From a virus, in IMG/VR virus record IMGVR_UViG_3300020053_000051, positions 1-24,243 of that record: a stretch of DNA of 24,243 nt; one strand, 5' to 3'. A model generated the notes under the pieces. It saw only the letters and a program-made list of their open reading frames with translations. It searched no databases and was not told the DNA's origin. Positions within the stretch are counted from its first letter, which is position 1; each line of letters begins with the position of its first letter. Position numbers and translations under genes: made by a program. This document shows positions 12,834 to 20,320 of the stretch, piece after piece.

Positions 12834-13297
12834 GCCGCGACCTGAACAAGTTCAGCACTGCGCTGCAGGAGCATGGGGCGGAAATCCTCGCGCCGACCAA
12901 CCCCTATGAGCTCCTGCGTTTTCGCACCAGTCTTGGCGTCGGGGTCATCTATCGCAGCAAGCGCGGCGAGACGTGGAACCTGCAGGCGATCGCCGCGCGC
13001 GACCACATCGAGGCGCGCAAGGGCTCGCTGGCACCTGTGCAGATCCATGGCCGGCGCAAGGAGCGCGCGACCGTTGCCGCTCTGCTCGAGCGCGATGGCG
13101 ACAACTGCTTTTTCTGCCACCAGCCCTTGGGCGACGACATCACCGTCGAGCATCTGGTCGCGATCGCGCATGGCGGGCCGAACCACATCAGCAACCTCTT
13201 TCTGGCGCATTTGCGCTGCAACCAGGCGGCTGGCCACATGAGCGCGCCTGAGAAGGTCGCGATGGCGATTGCTGCGGCAAAGGCGGTGACGGCATGA
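12830..13297 (+). CDS. HNH endonuclease
   Basis: A 155-aa protein with a GTG start coupled to the previous stop. The HNH fold is clear: CFFCHQPLG (Cys93, Cys96), then VEHLVAIAHGG with Glu107-His108, Asn118/Asn122, His127 and LRCN with Cys130. This gives a zinc-stabilised beta-beta-alpha-metal nuclease. The N-terminal 80 residues are not recognised. It lies immediately before the RecE/RecT genes, so it may process DNA in recombination or act as a stand-alone nicking or homing enzyme. Phage HNH proteins also assist terminase, but here it is far from the packaging genes. Confidence 0.85.
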   Translation: MSRDLNKFSTALQEHGAEILAPTNPYELLRFRTSLGVGVIYRSKRGETWNLQAIAARDHIEARKGSLAPVQIHGRRKERATVAALLERDGDNCFFCHQPLGDDITVEHLVAIAHGGPNHISNLFLAHLRCNQAAGHMSAPEKVAMAIAAAKAVTA

Positions 13298-14253
13298 CCC
13301 CCATCATCTCAGCCCCCGGCGCTTATGCCGACATCCCCATGGCGGATTACCACCGCGCGGCGAACCTGCTGCCCGGCCCGTCACTGTCGAGCAGCGGCGC
13401 GAAGACGATCCTGTCGCAGTCGGCATTTCATTTCTGGGCTGACAGCCCGATGAACCCTGACCGCCCCGAGGAGGACAGCGCGCCGCATTTCGCCGTCGGC
13501 AAGGCCGCGCACGACCTGCTGCTGCTCGGCGGCGACTGGAAGCGCGCCTATCACGTCCTGCCCGAGGGCTTCGCCTGGAACAAGACCAAGGCCATGCCCG
13601 AGGAAATCGCGGCCGCCGAACATGCCCGGGCGAAGGGCAAGACGCTGATCAAGCATGACGACATGCAGCTGGTCGAGCGCATTGCCGACCGGATCGGTGC
13701 CAATCCCGCCGCGCGCAATGCGCTGGTCAATGGCATTCCTGAGATGACGCTGGCTTGGCAGGATGCGGAAACCGGGGTCTGGCTGCGCGCCCGCCCCGAC
13801 TTCCTGCCCTACAGCGTGATCAACGGCGACGAGATCCGCGTCGTGTCCGACCTGAAATTCATGGCGAGCAGCCACTGCAGCCCATCCGGGTTCAGCCGCG
13901 CGCTGGCGAATTTCGGCTATCACCAGAGCTGCGCCTTCTACGCCGACGGCATCAAGGCGATCTACGGCCGCGAGCCGACGCACTGGCTGTTCATCGTGGT
14001 CGAGAAGGACGATCCGCATTCGGTGTCGCTCTACACGCTGCCGCCCGCCGATCTGGCGCGCGGTCGCCACCAGAATCGCAAGGCCATCAACCTGTTCGCC
14101 GAATGCCTGTCGCGCGGCACCGAGGCGCAGCACTGGCCCGCCTATACCGCCGAGCCCGAGATGGTCGGCCTGCCCGCCTGGGCCCGCAAGGCGATCGATA
14201 CCTACGGCAGCCTGCAAGAGGCTGCGCTGATTTCCGCTACCGAAGGAGAATGA
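13294..14253 (+). CDS. RecE-type exodeoxyribonuclease VIII, PD-(D/E)XK fold
   Basis: A 319-aa 5'-3' double-strand exonuclease that makes 3' single-stranded tails for RecT. Recognisable elements are SLSSSGAKTILSQSAFHFW (30-48), the helix VGKAAHDLLL with His73, PEMTLAW with Glu150, RARPDF with Asp169, VVSDLKF with Asp186 and Lys188, and FGYHQSCAFYADG (207-219), in the order of RecE C-terminal nuclease (DUF3799-like) proteins. The size equals the minimal RecE nuclease without the long N-terminal extension of E. coli RecE. ATGA overlap with the HNH gene and immediate linkage to RecT make a complete annealing-recombination pair. Confidence 0.9.
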   Translation: MTPIISAPGAYADIPMADYHRAANLLPGPSLSSSGAKTILSQSAFHFWADSPMNPDRPEEDSAPHFAVGKAAHDLLLLGGDWKRAYHVLPEGFAWNKTKAMPEEIAAAEHARAKGKTLIKHDDMQLVERIADRIGANPAARNALVNGIPEMTLAWQDAETGVWLRARPDFLPYSVINGDEIRVVSDLKFMASSHCSPSGFSRALANFGYHQSCAFYADGIKAIYGREPTHWLFIVVEKDDPHSVSLYTLPPADLARGRHQNRKAINLFAECLSRGTEAQHWPAYTAEPEMVGLPAWARKAIDTYGSLQEAALISATEGE

Positions 14254-14254
14254 C

Positions 14255-15265
14255 GTGAACGAAGTCACCACTGCTGACGCCCAACAGGTCGAGCAGCAGA
14301 AGCCTCAGCCCGATCAGGTGCCTGCGCGCGCCACGCCGAGGCCGGTCGTGCAGGCGGGCGGAACAATCTCCGCGATGATCCCGACCGATATCGACCAGGC
14401 TTTCAGGTTAGCGAATGCCATCGCGATGTCGGGCATGGCCCCGAAGGCATATGGAACCGATCCCAACAAGTGCTTTGTGGGCATCTTGGCCGGCGCTGAG
14501 GTGGGGCTGGCGCCTTTCACGGCACTCCAGTCCATCGCCGTCATTGGGAACAACCCGGCAATCTGGGGTGACGGCGCGTTGGCATTGATCCAGTCATCCG
14601 GTCTGCTGGTTGATATTGAAGAAACCGATGATGGGGACACCGCAACGTGCACCATGTATCGCAAGGGCAAGCCAACGCCGATTACGCGCACGTTCAGCAT
14701 GGATGACGCGAAGAAGGCTGGGTTGGCGGGCAAGTCTGGCCCTTGGTCGCAATACCCGCAGCGGATGCGCCAGATGCGCGCTCGGTCTTGGGCAATGCGC
14801 GATGGCTTTGCCGATGTTCTCAAGGGCCTGCATATTGCCGAGGAGGTGCGCGACCGGCCTGGTATGGCCGACGGCGGCGACATCAGCTCCAAACCTCATC
14901 GCCTCAGCAGCGCGATGCTCGCCCAGCAGGCCGGAACCGTGGTCGATCAGCCGATCGACCTTCATGATGGCGATGGCGTCGTTATCGGGGCCGAAGAACC
15001 CGAGCAGGGCCGCGCCGACGAAGATCATGGCGACCAGTTCGACGGCAACGAGCCCGAGCGTGAAGACGAGGCGGCTATCCCGCGCTGGCACGCTGATGTC
15101 CAGCGCATCACCGACGACCTCTACACCGCACAGACCATGGCCGACATCAAGGCTGCTGGCGCCGAGCTCGACAAGGTTCGCGTGACGCTGCCCGAGGCCG
15201 AGGCCGCGCGTCTCGACCGCCTGATCGGCGACGCGAAGACTGCATTCCAAGCCAAGGGAGCATGA
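14255..15265 (+). CDS. recT: RecT family single-strand annealing protein
   Basis: A 336-aa annealing protein partner of the RecE-like exonuclease. A GTG start at 14255 is preceded by AAGGAG. The RecT core spans about residues 40-195, with GTDPNKCFVGILAGAEVGLA, NNPAIWGDGALALI, TRTFSMDDAKKAGLAGK and WSQYPQRMRQMRARSWAMRD, all typical. Residues 205-336 are an acidic linker and helical tail. Codon use in the core is less G/C-biased at third positions than in the tail, which hints at a mosaic origin. It acts in phage recombination and concatemer formation. Confidence 0.9.
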   Translation: MNEVTTADAQQVEQQKPQPDQVPARATPRPVVQAGGTISAMIPTDIDQAFRLANAIAMSGMAPKAYGTDPNKCFVGILAGAEVGLAPFTALQSIAVIGNNPAIWGDGALALIQSSGLLVDIEETDDGDTATCTMYRKGKPTPITRTFSMDDAKKAGLAGKSGPWSQYPQRMRQMRARSWAMRDGFADVLKGLHIAEEVRDRPGMADGGDISSKPHRLSSAMLAQQAGTVVDQPIDLHDGDGVVIGAEEPEQGRADEDHGDQFDGNEPEREDEAAIPRWHADVQRITDDLYTAQTMADIKAAGAELDKVRVTLPEAEAARLDRLIGDAKTAFQAKGA

Positions 15266-15852
15266 ACATGGAAATCAACCAGGAGAAAATCGAAGCCGCG
15301 ATTGTCGATCAGGCCGTGCACAAGCTGATTGGCGATGATGATCTGTATGATCGGGTGCGGCGTGGTGTCGATGATCGCATCAACAAGCTTTTCGCCGAGC
15401 GCGTCGACACCCTGATTGCCGACGCTGTTGCCAAGATCGTCCGTGAGGGATTTGATCGGACCTATCAAAAAACGGACAGCTTTGGCCGTCCGCGGGGTGA
15501 GCCGACCAGCATCTCGAAGGAACTTGAATCCTTGGTTGCTGGCTATTGGACCCAGCGCGTCGACCGCAACGGCAAGAAAACGGACGACACCTACAGCGGC
15601 AGCACGACGCGCGCCGAATGGATGATGATGCAGATCTGCGCTGATCAATTCAGCGCTGAACTCAAGCAGCACACCGTCAACGTGGCCGGGGCCCTCAAGG
15701 ACCATTTCCGCAGCGTCCTGAATGATCACATCGCAGTCATGCTGTCCGATGTGTTCCACGTCAAATCGCAGGGCGATCAGGCCAGAGCGGCAGCGAACAA
15801 GGCCACCGGCAGCGCGGTCATTAAGCCCGACGCCAAGCCGATTGGAGCATGA
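15262..15852 (+). CDS. Hypothetical phage protein linked to RecT, 196 aa
   Basis: The ATG at 15262 overlaps the RecT stop (ATGA); an in-frame ATG at 15268 is an alternative start. The protein is mostly helical, with KIEAAIVDQAVHKLIGDD at the N-terminus, the central PTSISKELESLVAGYWTQRV, and a basic Ala-rich tail. It has the look of phage proteins of unknown function that accompany RecE/RecT pairs. No catalytic motif or membrane segment is visible. Confidence 0.7.
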   Translation: MNMEINQEKIEAAIVDQAVHKLIGDDDLYDRVRRGVDDRINKLFAERVDTLIADAVAKIVREGFDRTYQKTDSFGRPRGEPTSISKELESLVAGYWTQRVDRNGKKTDDTYSGSTTRAEWMMMQICADQFSAELKQHTVNVAGALKDHFRSVLNDHIAVMLSDVFHVKSQGDQARAAANKATGSAVIKPDAKPIGA

Positions 15853-17012
15853 ACATGGCAACCGCACCCATCAACGAAGAACAGCCCGTCGCCAATGACG
15901 AGGCCGCCAAGCCCGACCTCATCGCCCTGGTCGAGGAGCGCCCAGCGCGCGTCCTGATCGGCGAGGTCGATCCCGACGCCTATGTCGCCGCCCTGCGCGC
16001 CAGCGTCGAGGCGAAGGGACTCACTCCCGACACCAGGACCGGGCTCGATCAGATCAAGTCGGAAGCGCACAGCATCCGCAGCATCAAGGCTGGTATCGAC
16101 CGCACCCGCAAGCAGCTGACCGAGCACTGGCGCCAGCAGACCGCGAAGGTCAACGAGGCTGGCAAGGTCATCACCGAAAAGCTTGACGCCCTGATCGAGG
16201 AAGTCCGCGCCCCGGTCACCAAATGGGAAGAAGCCGAGAAGGCGCGCAGGGCCGAGGCCGACCGCATCATCGCCACGCTGGAAGCCGCCAAGCTGATCCG
16301 GTTCGGCGAAACGTCCGCGACCGTGCAGGCCCGGCTCGACGAGATCCGCGGTATGAACCTCAACGACGAGGTGCTGGGCGCGCGGCTCGAGATGGCCGAA
16401 GACCTCAAGACCGAGGCGGTCGGCATCCTGCAGCAGGCGGTGACCGATCTGGCGGCGCAGGAAGCGCAAGCGGCCGAGCTCGAACGCCTGCGCCGGGAGA
16501 AGGCCGAGGCCGACGCCCGGGCCGAGCAGGCCGAGGCGCAGCGCATCGCCGAGCAGCAGCGCTTGGAGCGGGAAAAGGCCGAGCAGGAACGTATCGCCCA
16601 GGCTGCTGCCGAAGCTGCCGAGCGGGCACGTATCGAGGCGGAGGAAGCTGCTGAGCGCAAGCGTCAGGAAGAAGCCGCGGCTGCCCGTGCCGCCGAGGAA
16701 GAACGCCAGCGCCAAGCTCAGGCCGAAATCGAAGCCGCCAATGCGCGCGCCGCCGAAGCCGAACTTGCTGCCCGGATCGAGCGGGAACGCATCGCCGCCG
16801 AGCAGCAGGCCCGCGAGGAAGCAGAAGCGGCCGAAGCGGAAGCCCAGCGCCAGCGCGAAGCCGATCTCGCCCACCGGCAGCAGGTCATCGACACCGCCGT
16901 CGATGCGCTTGCCGGCGACAACGGCATCCCCGGCCTCACCCGGAAGCTGGCGACCAGCATCATTCACGCGATCGAGGCGGGCAAGGTGCCTGCGGTTTCG
17001 ATCAAGTTCTGA
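15849..17012 (+). CDS. Large coiled-coil phage protein, DUF1351-like N-terminus
   Basis: A 387-aa protein with ATGA coupling to the preceding gene. Residues 50-150 (RSIKAGIDRTRKQLTEHWRQ and following) match the pattern of DUF1351-like proteins often found next to recT in phages. Residues about 200-345 are an unbroken Ala/Glu/Arg/Gln-rich helix, certainly coiled coil. The C-terminal globular piece NGIPGLTRKLATSIIHAIEA to KVPAVSIKF closes the protein. Its place after recT recalls lambda gam, but there is no sequence reason to call it a RecBCD inhibitor. A scaffold or recombination-accessory role is possible. The reverse strand has a long open frame here caused by codon bias; it is not a gene. 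Confidence 0.75.
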   Translation: MNMATAPINEEQPVANDEAAKPDLIALVEERPARVLIGEVDPDAYVAALRASVEAKGLTPDTRTGLDQIKSEAHSIRSIKAGIDRTRKQLTEHWRQQTAKVNEAGKVITEKLDALIEEVRAPVTKWEEAEKARRAEADRIIATLEAAKLIRFGETSATVQARLDEIRGMNLNDEVLGARLEMAEDLKTEAVGILQQAVTDLAAQEAQAAELERLRREKAEADARAEQAEAQRIAEQQRLEREKAEQERIAQAAAEAAERARIEAEEAAERKRQEEAAAARAAEEERQRQAQAEIEAANARAAEAELAARIERERIAAEQQAREEAEAAEAEAQRQREADLAHRQQVIDTAVDALAGDNGIPGLTRKLATSIIHAIEAGKVPAVSIKF

Positions 17013-17022
17013 GGAGCGCCCG

Positions 17023-17238
17023 ATGCCCGAATACATCGTCAAGCACAAACCGAGCGGCAAGATCCGCCTCGTCGACGCCGACAACAACGCCCAAGCCCTG
17101 CGCCATGTCGCGGGCGACGAGTTCGAGGTCCGCGTCGCCACCCGGAAAGAGATGTTCCATCTCGCCGGGCAGGGCGTGCAGCTCGAAACGTTCGGCGTCG
17201 ATCCGCGCCAGGGCGAACTCAAGACCGAGGGGGAATGA
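17023..17238 (+). CDS. Hypothetical phage protein, 71 aa
   Basis: The ATG at 17023 follows GAGGAG, which overlaps the previous stop. The product (MPEYIVKHKPSGKIRLVDAD, then VAGDEFEVRVATRKEMFHLA) reads as a small beta-rich fold of the kind common in phage accessory regions. Its stop overlaps the next ATG (ATGA). Function is unknown. Confidence 0.7.
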   Translation: MPEYIVKHKPSGKIRLVDADNNAQALRHVAGDEFEVRVATRKEMFHLAGQGVQLETFGVDPRQGELKTEGE

Positions 17239-17546
17239 CCATGTGGGGACGCATCAGCAAGTCGGCGCATGACGCCCAGATCAAAGCCTTGGGCGAGGTC
17301 CATGCTGGCGAAATCGCCACGCTGACCACCGCGCGCGATGCCTTGGCCATCCAGGTCGACGAGCAGAACCGCCACATCGTCTCGCTCGAGGCCGAACTGC
17401 GCGCCAAGAACAACCGCATCACCAACATGCAGAAGGACATCGACCAGCTGGAGGCCGAGGCGAAGGCCAACGCCCGGTTCGTCGAGGTCGGGAAGAAGCG
17501 GTTGGCGGCGCTGGAGAAGGCGAAGCAGAACAAGGGGAGGCTGTGA
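17235..17546 (+). CDS. Hypothetical coiled-coil phage protein, 103 aa
   Basis: The ATG at 17235 overlaps the previous stop (ATGA). Residues 10-98 form a continuous heptad-like helix (NRHIVSLEAELRAKNNRITN) ending in a basic tail KKRLAALEKAKQNKGRL. The short N-terminus lacks a clear membrane segment, so a soluble dimer is likely. The stop overlaps the next ATG (TGATG). No family is recognised. Confidence 0.7.
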   Translation: MTMWGRISKSAHDAQIKALGEVHAGEIATLTTARDALAIQVDEQNRHIVSLEAELRAKNNRITNMQKDIDQLEAEAKANARFVEVGKKRLAALEKAKQNKGRL

Positions 17547-17761
17547 TGGACAAGCCGAACAACCCGCAAGCTTTTCCGTTTGCCGCTGATTACGGCCACC
17601 CCGCAGCATGTGGGGGCATGACCCTGCGCGACTGGTTTGCTGGGCAGGCGCTGGCTGGCACCAACCCTTTCGAACTGTCGGGCTGGGGCGATGCTGAAAT
17701 TGCAGAGCGGTTTTACCAGATCGCCGACGCCATGCTCGCCGAACGGGAGCGCCGCCAATGA
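17546..17761 (+). CDS. Conserved-type phage accessory protein, 71 aa
   Basis: The ATG at 17546 overlaps the previous stop; an in-frame GTG at 17543 is a less likely start. The product carries GMTLRDWFAGQALAG in the centre and IADAMLAERERRQ at the end. These are hallmarks of a small protein widespread in proteobacterial phages and prophages, with unknown function. It ends in an ATGA overlap with the next small gene. Confidence 0.75.
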   Translation: MDKPNNPQAFPFAADYGHPAACGGMTLRDWFAGQALAGTNPFELSGWGDAEIAERFYQIADAMLAERERRQ

Positions 17762-17883
17762 CCCCGATCCCCGCGCCGATGGGCAAGCCCTACCGTGTCA
17801 GCTCTAACGCGGTCTGGCCGCTGCGCGCCGCCGATGGCCGCACATTCGCTGAACACCATGCTGAGAAGGAACGCAAGCAATGA
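17758..17883 (+). CDS. Small hypothetical protein, 41 aa
   Basis: This 42-codon frame fills the gap between two coupled genes, with ATGA overlaps at both ends. The product starts MTPIPAPMGKPYRVSSNAVW and continues PLRAADGRTFAEHHAEKE. It is proline- and arginine-containing and soluble. The double coupling is the main evidence that it is expressed. No function is recognised. Confidence 0.6.
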   Translation: MTPIPAPMGKPYRVSSNAVWPLRAADGRTFAEHHAEKERKQ

Positions 17884-18236
17884 CCAAGACAGCACATACG
17901 GAGGGGCCGCTGACCATGGACGGTTTCGGCAACATTCGCGCCGAGGGGCATCCATCGCTGATCGCGTTCGGCGGCGTTGCGCTAGGCAATCGCTCTGACC
18001 CGGAAGTGAAGGCGAACGACGATCGCTTGTTCGCCCTCTGGAACGCCTGCGTAGGCATCCCCAACCCCGAAGTTGTGGGGGAGGCGATTGAGGCGCTGCG
18101 AGCGATGCTTGCACTGGTCAACCGCATGGACGTTGCGTCATGGCTAGCCTGCGAACACCCCGTCGAGTTTTGCAATGCTTCAGATATTGTCGGCGACGCG
18201 CAAGCCATCCTCGCCAAGCTGGAGGGCCGGTCATGA
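17880..18236 (+). CDS. Hypothetical phage protein, 118 aa
   Basis: The ATG at 17880 overlaps the previous stop (ATGA). The N-terminal half, GPLTMDGFGNIRAEGHPSLI and onward to ANDDRLFALWNAC, has the pattern of short phage proteins with a repeated glycine-turn motif. The C-terminal half is helical and ends DIVGDAQAILAKLEGRS. Function is unknown. The stop overlaps the next ATG. Confidence 0.7.
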   Translation: MTKTAHTEGPLTMDGFGNIRAEGHPSLIAFGGVALGNRSDPEVKANDDRLFALWNACVGIPNPEVVGEAIEALRAMLALVNRMDVASWLACEHPVEFCNASDIVGDAQAILAKLEGRS

Positions 18237-18445
18237 CCCCCTCCCACCTAGCCGGAGCCTACATCGCAGGCATATTCATCGCGATGCTGGTTGGCGAGCG
18301 GTATGCGGACAAGCTGCCGCGCCGCCATCGCCCGCTGATTCCGTTCTATGCCCTCATCTGGCCGCTCGCCATGTTCGTCGGTGCGGTGGCTATGTTCGGA
18401 ACGCAGGCCAGGCGGTCGGCAAGAAGGAGGAGGAACGATGTCTGA
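18233..18445 (+). CDS. Small membrane protein, two predicted transmembrane helices
   Basis: A 70-aa protein with an ATGA start. LAGAYIAGIFIAMLVG (6-21) and FYALIWPLAMFVGAVAMF (about 39-56) are two hydrophobic segments separated by a basic loop (RYADKLPRRHRP). The tail is strongly basic (RRSARRRRNDV), consistent with an N-in/C-in inner-membrane hairpin. It lies in the accessory part of the right operon, away from lysis genes. A holin or superinfection function is possible but unsupported. It overlaps the next start. Confidence 0.65.
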   Translation: MTPSHLAGAYIAGIFIAMLVGERYADKLPRRHRPLIPFYALIWPLAMFVGAVAMFGTQARRSARRRRNDV

Positions 18446-19055
18446 CCGCCCGATCCTGTTCAGCGCGCCTATGGTGCGCGCATTGCTTGCTGGCACCAAG
18501 ACGCAGACGCGGCGGGTGATCGAGCCCGTCACTGGCCCGATCCAAGAAGGCGATATCATCGTTTCGTGGCCAGCTGATGCGCCGGTTCGCAAGGGGCTGA
18601 CGTTCCGGCCGCGTTTCGCAGTCGGCGACCGCCTCTGGGTCAAGGAAACGTGGCGGACGCACCGCAGCTGGGACGATCACAAGCCCAGCGATGTCCCGCG
18701 CTCGCGTCTATGGTATGAGGCTGACCGCGACAACTGCGATCAGCACGGCAAGGCGCGCCCGTCGATTTTCATGCCGCGCTGGGCAAGCCGCCTCACCCTG
18801 ACGGTCACCGATGTTCGCGTCGAGCGGCTGCAGGACATCAGCGAGGCGGATGCGATCGCCGAAGGGATCGAGCCCTCTGCGCTTTCCGGCCACTGGAAGG
18901 ATTACGGGCCAGAGCCGCTGCCGTGGGCCAGCCCGGTAGAGAGCTATCGCAGCCTCTGGAAAAGCCTGCACTCAAAGCCTGACCACCTCTGGGCGGATAA
19001 CCCCTGGGTCTGCGTCGTGTCCTTCGATGTGCGGGAGGGTAATATCGATGTCTGA
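18438..19055 (+). CDS. Phage protein of the RPILFSAPMVRALL family (ASCH-like), 205 aa
   Basis: The ATG at 18438 has a strong AGGAGGAGG ribosome binding site. The N-terminus RPILFSAPMVRALLAGTKTQ followed by TRRVI is characteristic of a protein found in many phages and prophages, with an ASCH/PUA-like beta fold thought to bind RNA or nucleotides. Further typical parts are VGDRLWVKETWR, SIFMPRWASRLTL, the ISEADAIAEGIEP helix and WADNPWVCVVSFDV. The length is normal for the family. Biological role and substrate are unknown. Confidence 0.75.
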   Translation: MSDRPILFSAPMVRALLAGTKTQTRRVIEPVTGPIQEGDIIVSWPADAPVRKGLTFRPRFAVGDRLWVKETWRTHRSWDDHKPSDVPRSRLWYEADRDNCDQHGKARPSIFMPRWASRLTLTVTDVRVERLQDISEADAIAEGIEPSALSGHWKDYGPEPLPWASPVESYRSLWKSLHSKPDHLWADNPWVCVVSFDVREGNIDV

Positions 19056-19983
19056 CGCCCTGCCAGCCACCCGCGCGGCAGAAACGCAGATCACGTTCGA
19101 GCGTATCGAGCTTGCCGCAGGCCCCCGCATTCTGCCGCCATGGGCGCGCGATCTGCACGTCGAGTTCATGCACGGATGGGGTAACCGCCCGCGCTACAAG
19201 GTGCGCTGCCGAACCGATCCCTTGGAGTTCACCCGCGATGGCTCGCCGGTCTGGACATGGCAGAAGCACAAAGCCGATTCCCGGTGTTGGAAAGCAGAGC
19301 GCGATGGCGTTGCTGCCGTCCATTATCACGGCGGGCGCATTTCGATGCAGACGTTCGATAAGCACGTTCGCTGGATCGAAAAGCCGTCAAAGGAGAACAG
19401 CTGGAACGGCGCGGAGGAACGCAGCGAGTATCGGATGCTGGCTACGTCTCACAGCGAGGGTTACGGCGGGCGGCACTTCGATATCACGATGGCCGAATGC
19501 GAGCTGCCAGTCTTTGCCGATGGCGTCACCACGATGACCAAGATTGAGGCTGGCACACCGCTGCGGCTACGGGGCCCCTGGCACGGCGGCGCACCGGATG
19601 GCTATCTGGAAATCAGTTACGATATCGACGAGAAAATCGACGAGTCTATGGGCTGGCGCGCGCATCGGCGTCCACCATGGTATCGGCGTGGCGGCTATTT
19701 CGGCCTCTACATCAAGCCCGAGGTCTTTCTGGACATCGCCGCGACCTTCCAGCCTCATCTCGAATGGGTATGGGTCACTGATCGCGTTGGCCGTCACCTT
19801 GAGCCGCTGGTCCCGCAGACCGGCCTGCCCAAAGGGCTTCATGTCGATCCGGCTGACTGCCCCGGCCATGACTATACGCGCAGCGGCAGCTCGACGAATG
19901 ACAATCCCTTTGATCAGTGCAAGTTCTGTGGCGAGCGGCGCGATCCTAACTGGGTTTCGCCCTACGGAAAGGCCGCAGCATGA
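19048..19983 (+). CDS. Hypothetical phage protein with C-terminal Cys-rich motif, 311 aa
   Basis: The ATG at 19048 overlaps the previous stop. The protein is rich in Trp, His, Arg and Tyr (MHGWGNRPRYKVRC, RRPPWYRRGGYFGLYI) and predicted largely beta. The C-terminal 45 residues contain DCPGHDY and QCKFCGERRDPNW, enough Cys and His for one zinc site. The middle holds HSEGYGGRHFDITMAECELP, reminiscent of a sugar- or peptide-binding loop, but no family is recognised. Some stretches are less G+C-rich than the flanking genes. It ends in an ATGA overlap. Confidence 0.65.
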   Translation: MSDALPATRAAETQITFERIELAAGPRILPPWARDLHVEFMHGWGNRPRYKVRCRTDPLEFTRDGSPVWTWQKHKADSRCWKAERDGVAAVHYHGGRISMQTFDKHVRWIEKPSKENSWNGAEERSEYRMLATSHSEGYGGRHFDITMAECELPVFADGVTTMTKIEAGTPLRLRGPWHGGAPDGYLEISYDIDEKIDESMGWRAHRRPPWYRRGGYFGLYIKPEVFLDIAATFQPHLEWVWVTDRVGRHLEPLVPQTGLPKGLHVDPADCPGHDYTRSGSSTNDNPFDQCKFCGERRDPNWVSPYGKAAA

Positions 19984-20138
19984 CCGCCACCCCCACCCGC
20001 GCGCAGATCGAGCGCGAGATAGCCGAGGGGCTGGACCGGCTTGCCAGCAAGGCCACCCAGCGCGGCGTTGCAAGAGGGCTCAGGGTCGCCGCCGATCATG
20101 TCCGGGCGGGGCTTTATTTGGAGGAGCGGAAGGGATGA
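19980..20138 (+). CDS. Small hypothetical protein, 52 aa
   Basis: A 53-codon frame coupled at both ends by ATGA. It is helical and basic (RAQIEREIAEGLDRLASKAT, then HVRAGLYLEERKG). GGAGGAG near its end serves as ribosome binding site for the next gene. Two genes ahead of the integrase, it could be part of an excision module, but no HTH of excisionase type is clear. Confidence 0.6.
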   Translation: MTATPTRAQIEREIAEGLDRLASKATQRGVARGLRVAADHVRAGLYLEERKG

Positions 20139-20320
20139 CGGCAGCGGCGCGCTTTACCCAGGCCGACATGGAGCGAGCCGTAAAGACCGCCAAGAAGGTC
20201 GCGGGCCGCGAGCGCGCGCGTGTGGTGTTCAGGTTGGACAACAGGGAAATCGAGTTCATCATCGGCGAATCGACGCAGGACCAGCCTGCGCCCGAAACCT
20301 GGAGCGATGATGATGTCTGA
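20135..20320 (+). CDS. Small protein directly upstream of integrase, 61 aa
   Basis: The ATG at 20135 overlaps the previous stop and is preceded by GGAGGAGCGGAAGGG. The product, starting MTAAARFTQADMERAVKTAK and including REIEFIIGES, belongs by appearance to a small protein that regularly precedes integrases in alphaproteobacterial prophages. A recombination-directionality role is a reasonable guess from position. It overlaps the integrase start by 8 bp or more. Confidence 0.7.
   Translation: MTAAARFTQADMERAVKTAKKVAGRERARVVFRLDNREIEFIIGESTQDQPAPETWSDDDV

Noticed and set aside
15777-17786. Long open frame on the minus strand (about 669 codons)
   Set aside because: It is the antisense shadow of the Ala/Glu-rich coiled-coil gene and its neighbours. 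The product is low-complexity Leu/Gly/Phe sequence without domains, and the plus-strand genes are tightly coupled.
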